Assembly (NCBI GenBank): GCA_019648995.1 | Contig: BLXT01000055.1 | Span: 1,478,512 to 1,501,457, forward strand | Direction of reading: 5' to 3' | Origin: Plakobranchus ocellatus | Lineage: Eukaryota > Mollusca > Gastropoda > Plakobranchidae | DNA length: 22,946 nucleotides | Shown: positions 14,584 to 22,946 of the stretch, piece by piece | Numbering within the stretch: position 1 is the stretch's first letter | How the letters are laid out: each line of letters begins with the position of its first letter | Position numbers and translations under genes: made by a program | Notes under the pieces: generated by a model | The model's input: only the letters and a program-made list of their open reading frames with translations | The model's database searches: none | Told to the model about the DNA's origin: nothing

Positions 14584-15996
14584 TCTTAACACAGACTAAA
14601 CAGTCTGGTAAGTAGGGTGAAAAAGAAACTCTTTAATGGTCTATTTCTGACAGCTCTTTTTGCAGCAATATGCCTCATTAATCAAAACCCTTATGGGGAG
14701 GGAGGGGGGAAAGAGGAAGCAGAACTTAATAGTTTTTTTCATTTACTGAATCAAACAATTTTGACTGTTTATGTTGAATTCAACATTGCCATCTTGAATT
14801 TTTGTAACCAGCATGAGCATAAATTTCTTACATATCTAGTCTTTCACTTTTTCGTTGATTTAAAAAAAAATTGTTCTACACAAGATCATAACTAATAAAG
14901 AGCTGCAGGTGTGGTTTTTTTTTTACATATGCAATAGAATTTCATTTATAAATTTTCAAATTCTGCAGAATCTAAAATCTTTGACACTTTTTGACAGAAG
15001 ATTGTCATTTTTGCAAACACTGTATGGAATAATAGAAACAAAAAATCTGATTGGGTATTCTGATATGAATGATACAAGCCAAAGTTTGTTGAAATCAATA
15101 GAGAAATAAAAAAAAAACGAGTTGGGTTTTTTGTGATTAAAAAATGCTCTATAGTAAAATCCAAATAAAATTTACATAAAAATATTGAAATAAAAATGAA
15201 AAAAAAAGCTTTGATAGTCCCTTTAAATTGGACAATTTCTTTCTTTTTCATGTGAATGTCAGAGTCAAGCTTGTCCACAACACTTGGAGTATATGAAAAA
15301 TGAACTTGGATTCATTTCAAAATGAAAGTGGTCAATGCATAAAAAGTAACTGATACTACTTTGATGTTTTCAAGAATGTTAGTATCAACACTTAAATTGC
15401 AAAAGGTCAAACTTTTTTTTTTATCAGAATAAGAAAACACAAATTCCCTCTTTCTTATAAGAAAAAAAAAAAAGATGAAAAGTATTCATACCTCCATACC
15501 TCAAAGTTAGGCGCTGTTCCTCCCCCGCTGGATTCAGGGGTTTCTTTTTTTGGGTCTATTTAAACATGATATTGGATTTGTTATACATTCTTATTTGAAT
15601 TCACCTGTGCAGAGAAAATGAATATGAAAGAAGTGGTTCTTACAACATTTAAAATCAGTATTCTTTTTAACAAAGTTTTATTATTGTGTGAAATATTTCT
15701 GCAGGTGATCAGTCTACACTCCTACTACCATTCTCTGAGTCAGAGTGCAATATATCTCGACCTGTATACCTATCTAGTAATGTTATTATGTATCTTTAAC
15801 CATGAACAATTCCAGATTTGTTGCTGTGAGGTACTTATGACTATTTTAATCTCCAACTTGCAAAGGTAGAATATATATGTCACATAATAACATCGAATAT
15901 TGAAAAGGTAAAAATAAGTATTGCTGTATGTTTGCATTTTCCTATATTATTTTGGATAGAATTTGGTGCCTTTTAATTTTGTTTCTATCAAGCATT

Positions 15997-16004
<8 letters not shown>
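14584..16004 (+). other. Gene-free AT-rich stretch
   Basis: Several short open frames on both strands (14617-14895, 14909-15109, 14946-15278 minus, 15618-15869) have no recognisable similarity and are rich in Phe, Lys, Leu and Ile as expected for AT-rich non-coding DNA. A small C/G-richer island lies at about 15508-15545. No other structure was identified. Confidence 0.6.

Positions 16005-16033
<29 letters not shown>
16005..16033 (+). repeat. T29 homopolymer
   Basis: Twenty-nine uninterrupted T, the longest homopolymer in the window. It could be the reverse-complement poly(A) tail of an old retroposed copy or simple slippage; no target-site duplication or adjacent element was identified. Confidence 0.9.
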
Positions 16034-19000
16034 GTTTTGTTTGTTGATTCTTCTCTTTTCCAAAATGGTTTTTTGCAAAATTCTTTATTTTTGAAGCTTT
16101 CTTTTACATCAATATATATTTTTGTGAGTTTGTAAACACTGTGACAGCACAATGTACATGGTCTGTCTTTCTTTTCTTTCTTTCTTCATTAGATTAAGGA
16201 ACTCAGTTTATTGAAAGAATGCAGTTCAAGCCGAAGGAGCTTTTTCTCATCTTTATTACGCCAGTTTTTAGTCGTTAAAATCCGCAGAGAAATTCTCTAG
16301 TCCTTGCTGTTTTTTTTTTTCTTCTAAATTTTTGTACCGTAAAAATGTTGGTCTTCCATAAGTATATCTTTAGTGCAAGGAATAGGGAAAAAAATATCAT
16401 CTTTTCGTTTCAAATGCAAAATTCTTGATCAAGTTTTAGTTCTTTTCTCACAACCTTTTTCTTAACAGTACGGGGATCATCAACATTTTTCCAAGATATT
16501 TATCTGTTGAAAAATGAAACCTTTTGCTCAAAGCATTTTCTTTGGGGAAAAACGTTTTTAAAAAGCGGTTGAAATGTTAACACATCATGCATGTTTTTTT
16601 TTTGAAATTTTTGCTATGATGAAAAGGAGCTTTAGAACCTGTCAGAGGTTTTTTTTTTTTTGTTGTCTTAACCAGATCAATTTTAAAACAACTCTATATT
16701 TCTACTTAGACTTGATTATCACTGAATTGAATTCAAAATTGCAGGAAACGAATTATTTTCTTAAGTGTCTTCATTAGGAAATAGATTTTCCTGATTCAGC
16801 CACTTTTTTTTTTTTACAGTGGTATACCTCGCAAACCTCCCTGCCATTTGTCCACCACATGTTTTGAGTCTCAGCCCTTTCTCTTTTTGAGCAGCATTTT
16901 CTTCACAAGCTATTCTGATGGAATGAGGTTCATTTGGGGCCATCAAATGTGTATGGATTCTTCCTTTTCAGTGAGAAGCCTCAATAATTAATGTAATGCA
17001 ACACTTGTTTCAGTTTGTTCAATAGCATTGTGATATTATTGATTTGTGTTCATATTATTTATTCAGTGTTGCTTATAAACTTGTTTGTAGACTGACTTCT
17101 TTTTGCAAGCTCTATTTATTGCTTGATTTGCTCGGCTTTTTGTCAGCAACTGATATGTTTGAAATAGCATTTTCTCTGAAATGGCTGATATTAATATAGT
17201 GAGAGAGTTTGAGTGTCGCAAAATGAATAATGAGAATGGATGTGTGTGTCTGTATCCTATCTAGATAATTGACTTTGTTTTAAGATTTACATCATGTCTT
17301 CAAGTTTTAATTTAAGAAAGTTTTTTTTTCTTTTCTGAAAAAAAAAAAAAAAAAAATAATTGAGTTGGATGGGAAACATACAAGCAACAAAGGCAAAAGT
17401 TTTGCAAACATTGGAATACTTTTTCTTTACCTTTTGCTAATTCATATGCTTCTTTCTTTCTTGGGTTGAATTTATATTATGCTTATGAAAACAATTAAGC
17501 ATGCATTTTGAATGAAATATGCTAAGATTAAAAAAAAAAAAGATTTATTATTGCACTTAGTTTGAAATTCTTATCATTTTGATTTTCTAATCACAAATAA
17601 AAAAAAAAAATAAATAAAATAAAAAGCTAGAAAAACTTTCTCCATTTTGGGTAATGTTAAAAGAAATGTTGTTATTTGTTCTGCACATTCATAGCAAATT
17701 CTGTAATGATACTTTGAAAAAGAATAATTTATTTTTCTGAGTGATTTCACCCAATGCGAATCAAATTTTTGTCCATCTTTTGTTCTGAGTTTTCTCTTTG
17801 TTTTTTTTAAAAGTTGCCTATCCATAAAAATATAGCTTATTTTCTTTAATTTTTTTTTTTGTCTCAAGTTGGTAAACTACCATCAAATCATGCTTCTCAA
17901 TGAGTGTTTTTTGTCTAAATGCCCTTTATATCTGAATAATTCAGAGTTGCCATGATATCTCCCATCTGCTTACCAGAACTATGAAATATACAGTTCTTAA
18001 TACTGCTTTTCTACATCATTGTCTCTTACCAATGCCCATCTTGTGTTCTTTAAGCTGTGATGTTACCCACCTATTGTTTGCCAGAATTCTGCTGCTTTAA
18101 CTTCAAAGTAGTTGGATTTTTTGGGTTTTATTTTTTGTTTTAGCAAATTTGTCAGGATACTTAGCTACCCTTTTCTCCTTTCCTTCCTTCATAGAAAAAA
18201 ATCCCTTTCATCCCTTTAATATCAATCAGTGAAACTTCTGGACAATCAAGCATTTCCAAAATTTGTCAGTCGTTTTATGTCTAGGCCTATAATATGCAAA
18301 GAGAAGCGCAAGGAACTGCGTTAAAGTGCCAGTTGTGACCTCTGGACCTTGATTTTGTTGGCTCATTATTTTGTTTGTGAAATTCAGCAATTTCATCGCT
18401 GCTGATATAACACTGTGCCATTATTTTCATTTTCATCATGCTTTTGAGTCCAGACTCATGTTTCATAGTCTCTTCTGTTCCAAAATTATTTTCTTGTGCT
18501 GTTTTCAATATTTGCCTGCAAAGCATAGATGTTTTGTTTTGTGATAGCTTTGTATGTTGGCTACCTAAGTTTTTTTTGTTTTTTTTTGTTTGCTCACAGC
18601 AGATAAAACTTTTTTTTTGTTTTGTTTTGCCTACTTGCTTCAACTTAAGCTTTGATCACATGTTTATAGTGAAAAAAAAAAAGCTGAAAAAGGATATATT
18701 CTGGAATGAATCTAAGTTAGGGGGAAAAAAATGTAATTTTATTCATTTTATAGTTTATTTACTTACACTTTGATCCCAAAATACGTGGAAAGGGAGTATT
18801 TTTTTTTTTTACAAATTATAACATATATATGCCAACTTTGTAAAGGTTGTCGGCACATTTATTGGAAACAGAATGTGATTTTGAAGGATAATATAGTGTT
18901 GAACTTATCCATTTAACCTCTATCAATTTGATGTGGGCTGTTTATCTGTTGATTATCTGCTAGACAAATATCAGTGCACGTTTATAAAAAAACGCAAAAT

Positions 19001-19797
19001 GAATCAAAATGAATGGAATAAATGTAAAGCTTCATATTTTGTTGAAAACTGGACATATCAAAACGTTTGTTTGCCCTGTTTGTGTGGGATTCTTTGAGGC
19101 TTCATCCTACAGGCTATAGTGTCTCCCACCATGTTCTCCATCACACTTACATCTGCCTTATACAATATGGAGTAAATTTGACTACAGATACGCCCCTTGC
19201 AGAATGCACTTTCCAGAAACTACTTGGTTAGTAACTTTGCATTATCACTTAACTTTTTTTCTGGTTTGGCTTGAATTCACCAAACAAACTCTATAGCTAA
19301 ACAGTTATAAACAGTTATAAAGGATGGATGTAATTGCCTTACAAGAATCGTTCTATTCACTACCAAGTATTGCCACAATCTCTATTTCAAAAGTAATGCC
19401 AGTTTTTGCTTGAAAATTTTTTATTCTTTTTGTTTTTGTTTTGGTTTTGATTTTGTTTTATGTATTTGAAAATTTGTTTGTTTAGAATCCTTGTTTTCTT
19501 GTGAAGGTGGCAGGTATGATTGCACGTCTGAATATTGTTTCATTAACCAACACGATTACAAAAAAAAAAACAAACAACCCAACAAATAAAGGAAAACCCC
19601 CAAATATTGATGGCAGGCATATCTAACCTCTGAAGTGCCTTCTTTGTATAAATAGAGACTTCTGAGATTTGATGCGTCTGCTATCAATATGCATGTCATT
19701 TGCTCAGAAGTTCACCCTTATTCTAGCATTTTTTGCACAATATTATTATTGTTAACTGATATTGTTAGCATTGTTCTAAACTTGCTACATATCCATG

Positions 19798-19798
<1 letters not shown>
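16034..19798 (+). other. Gene-free T-rich stretch
   Basis: The + strand has a visible T excess (for example 17101-17160 and 18541-18640). Homopolymer runs occur at 16800-16815 (T) and 17339-17356 (A). A tandem 10-base duplicate of ACAGTTATAA lies at 19301-19320. Open frames on the minus strand (16761-16946, 17574-17867, 18287-18643) and on the plus strand (18438-18773) have no recognisable family. This may be intergenic or part of a long 3' UTR. Confidence 0.55.

Positions 19799-19859
<61 letters not shown>
19799..19859 (+). repeat. (TA)30 microsatellite
   Basis: About 30 uninterrupted TA units. Read in frame it gives IYIYIY, which makes the open frame over 19689-20000 an artefact. Long TA tracts are typical of intergenic and 3' flanking DNA and can extrude cruciforms. 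Confidence 0.97.
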
Positions 19860-19863
<4 letters not shown>

Positions 19864-22800
19864 TGTACTTAGACTATTATAACAAGCAATCAGAGGTGAT
19901 ATCTTACACCCCATGCATAATATTATTGATTTATCTGTTGCGTAGTTGTTCTTTTTTAGTAATTCTATTTTTAATCAGCAAATGCATTGCTTTAATGTAA
20001 AGGGTACTTGTATCTTTATTTTGTTTTTTGTGTGTGATGATTTGATAAATTTTTCCTTTTTGTTAACCCCTCTCCTCTCCCCAAAGTGACTGCAAAAATA
20101 AACTTTTTGTTTCGTAGCGTGACCTCTTAAACCTAAAAATTGATTCATCTTTTAAATGTTTCTGGTTCCTTGCATGTTTTGTTTTTTGGGTTTGCTTTCC
20201 ATATTACAAATTTGTCATTGTAATGCCTGCGTAGTTTTAAGCCCCATGAGCTGTTTTATCTGTTGTTGTTGGTTCCTCTGATTTGTTGTTTGTGCGCTTT
20301 AAAAAATGTTGTATTCCTTCTTAGATTAGTCAACTGCCAGCAGTTTCCAATAAATGTTATAATGATCAGACATTCCTGAAAGTTAAGATTCCATTCATTC
20401 TGGTTTTATTCTGAAAGTTGTATTGTTTTGAACATTGAGTATTGATAGAAGTTCGCCAATATTATCATTCCACAATGTACTTGATATTTTTTTCATCTTT
20501 TGAAAGTTTTAAATGGTGTTTCAAACAGCGTAACCAACAAGTAAATTTGATTACACCCCAAATATTTTGATCCTTGTGAAAAAAAATTGTTTTCCCTGTT
20601 TTTCAGAAAGGACATTCAAAATCAAAGAGCATTCCCAATCCCTTTTTAGCCCATGTTGGCTGTTCATGCGCATTTGAAAATGTACATCTTCAAAGTTTCC
20701 CTGTTTGAATCAAAGAAAATATTTATATATTTGAAAATTTAGAGCTATTTTTTAAGTGGAAAACCTTTCACTTATTTTTTAAAAAAGGACAATTTACATT
20801 AACTAACTTTTTTTTAGTGTACCATTTGTCCCTTGTATTTCTGTTTGAAACTAAGAGAATTAATCTTATTTTTTTTTCTGAAGAAAATCACTGAGCTTGT
20901 GTTAAAAAAAAAAAAATTCAGGGATATGTGGTTTGGGTAATTCAGAACTCATAATTGAAAATGGATTCTCACCTCTTTTGACTTGATGTTTATGCCTCTC
21001 TTGTATTATTGATATGTGCTTCAAATACAGTTAGCACCTACATTGGCTGCCATCTTGAAACATAAATCATTTCTCAACTCTTTGTAAATGAACTTATGTT
21101 CATTTCAAATATTTGTATTCTTGCAATAACCTCTAAAAAGGGAGTGAGGAATTCGGATAGCATCAAAAGATTTGTGAAAAGTTGTGAGACAGGTTTGTAT
21201 GAATGTATGAGACTTATTAATTTCACACAAATAGTTGTCAGGTTGTAGTGCTGTTCATTCAGTGTTGATATCTTTTTTAGCTTTAAACTTTGAAAAAATT
21301 AATGATGTGTTTTGTATTATTTTGAAATTGCGTCCTGAGTTTGTGACATGTCTTTTAAAAGTTTTGGACTCTTTGAAAACTAAAGGTTTAAACTTTTGGG
21401 ACATTTTTTTCCTGACTGATTCATTAAAAAAAAAAAAAAAGATTTTTGCGTTCATGAAGCTGAATTGTATCCCTCCAAAAAAACACATCCGTTTTCAATT
21501 TTTTTTGGTCCTTTTCATGTGTAGGTTGTTAAAATTAATTAATGGTAACAACGAAATAGAAAAAGTTCTGTATGAGTTTCTAGCAACAGAAACTATGTAG
21601 GTGCCATAACAGTTTGACACTGAGGCAAAAAGTCCAGCTGCAAAAATTCTTGCTATATAAACTTTGGATCCAAAGCACTTAGAACTGCACCTTTTTCTTG
21701 TTTGTATTAGAATTCCAGAGATATTTCATGGACTAAAATGGCCTCACATCTTCTCAAGTTCTAGCAATATGGGACAATATATGAGAAGAAAAGGGGGGGA
21801 AGACACACAGTATGTAGTGAAACCAGTTTTAAAGAGATTAAATGTTGCATACTTTTGAAAGCTAAAAAGATTTTTTTGTTTTTTTTTACATTTGTTTTTC
21901 TCTCATTTGAAATGTTTTTTGTTGTTGATTTTTTTTCTTTATCTTATTCTTTTTCTTTTTTCTTTCTTTTTTTTTTTTTAAAAAATTTTTTACAATTCCT
22001 ATGAACCATGGCTATCAACCCATAATGAACATACCTGCAATGGAAGCTAAAAAAATGCATTGTATTGAGCTATAGCTATGGTTTAAAATGTTTCAATGCC
22101 AACCATGTGACTCAATAATTACACTGGTCCTGAGGTTCATGTGCTGCAATAATTTTGATTTGGAGTGCATTACACAAAAATGAGGGGCATATACGTGCAC
22201 TTTAATTCCCTTCTATAGTGCTAAGTGTATTTGAAGAAGTGTCTCTTGGTTTTTTTTTTAAAATTTTTTTAAAATAAATCTAATCAGTCATTTGTTTTCG
22301 CCCCTGTAATCTTTTTGTTTAATCTCTTACTTCGAACTGATCGGAGGTTGACACTTGTGTTAATGCTGTACTATGTGATGTTTAATGCATGATGAAGTAG
22401 CTTATGAGTAGCTGGCATAGCAAATAACGTGTTGATGTTTGTTCAATCGTGTATGTGATGACAATTATCGTCCATGTACATTTTGAGAAAATAGCTGCAA
22501 TTAATGATAAGCTAACAAGCTGATGTTGATGATACTGTAACATTTTGTTAGTCGCTGAGTTTGAAGCAATTCATTCACATGATAAATACCTGCAACGACG
22601 ATGCTTTTTTTTTTTTTTTCAATCATTGTTTCATGTGGTTTTAATTAAGTGTATTGAAATATCCATGTAGTGTACAGGCTTGCAGTATTAAAACAACAAC
22701 AACAACAAAAAAACAAAACAAGGAACAGAAATAAAAAAAAAAGCCTTCATCTTTTGCTTTGCTTTGTTTTTGTGGTTTGCGTATAATTTTGTTCGTAATT

Positions 22801-22946
22801 TCTCAAAAGTAGTGTAGTAAGTAATCCATTAAGATTTATGTATTTTTTGTCTTGAATCTCTGCCTGATAGTTTTTTTTATTTTTTGCGTATGATATGTGA
22901 ATTTTTAGTTAATTTCTAGCCTTAATTCGACAGAAAATTACTCACA
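19860..22946 (+). other. Gene-free T-rich stretch with candidate poly(A) signals
   Basis: AATAAA occurs at 20097-20102, 20349-20354 and 22730-22735, the last directly before an A run. (CAA)5 is at 22693-22707, and T runs lie around 21968-21979 and 22606-22619. Open frames at 21235-21600 and 21664-21858 have no recognisable similarity, and a minus-strand frame mirrors the first. If the TBC1D24-like transcript has a very long 3' UTR, its end could lie here; this is not shown. Confidence 0.5.

Noticed and set aside
16005..16033. T29 run as proof of a retroposed gene copy on the minus strand
   Set aside because: No coding sequence or target-site duplication was found next to it; such runs are common across the whole window.
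19689..20000. 103-residue frame with an IYIYIY repeat
   Set aside because: It is the (TA)30 tract read as codons, with no protein signal on either side.
1..22946. Prokaryotic or phage system, CRISPR array, operon
   Set aside because: The window has spliced exons, extensive simple repeats and no gene density; no spaced direct repeats of CRISPR type were seen.

Overview
The window is eukaryotic nuclear DNA. It is AT-rich, full of A/T homopolymer runs and dinucleotide microsatellites, and its only convincing gene is a + strand gene split by GT-AG introns. The gene is the 3' part of an ortholog of TBC1D24 (Drosophila Skywalker), a TBC plus TLDc protein of synaptic vesicle trafficking. The divergent protein, kilobase introns, microsatellites and a decayed non-LTR retrotransposon suggest an invertebrate, most likely a lophotrochozoan and possibly a mollusc or cephalopod. 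That placement is inference; nothing in the window proves it.

Layout. Bases 1-939 are presumed intron, because the upstream exons carrying the start codon and the N-terminal half of the TBC domain lie outside the window. Nine exons follow: 940-1247, 2131-2232, 2900-2990, 3499-3596, 5075-5281, 5836-5994, 8299-8510, 9455-9556 and 10089-10125 (stop TAG at 10123-10125). They join without a frame break into 437 residues: the C-terminal half of the TBC domain (exons 1-4), a hinge rich in Ser and Thr (exon 5), and a complete-looking TLDc domain (exons 6-9). All eight internal introns are GT-AG and the phases agree at every junction. The largest intron (5995-8298) holds a dead antisense fragment of a LINE reverse transcriptase (about 6464-7105), with in-frame stops, frameshifts and a mutated catalytic motif.

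From 10126 to the end (12.8 kb) I see no recognisable protein gene. The first ~1.7 kb after the stop holds several short perfect inverted repeats, candidate poly(A) signals and a Pumilio-like motif, and is read as proximal 3' UTR. Farther downstream the + strand has many long T runs, (CT)n, (AG)n, (TG)n and (TA)n tracts, further AATAAA signals, and one ORF (14281-14583) whose C-terminal part resembles the tail of invertebrate LINE reverse transcriptases. A very long 3' UTR is possible, as is plain intergenic DNA; sequence alone does not decide. I found no CRISPR array, operon, prokaryotic system, rRNA or convincing tRNA, and no undescribed biological system that the sequence would support.
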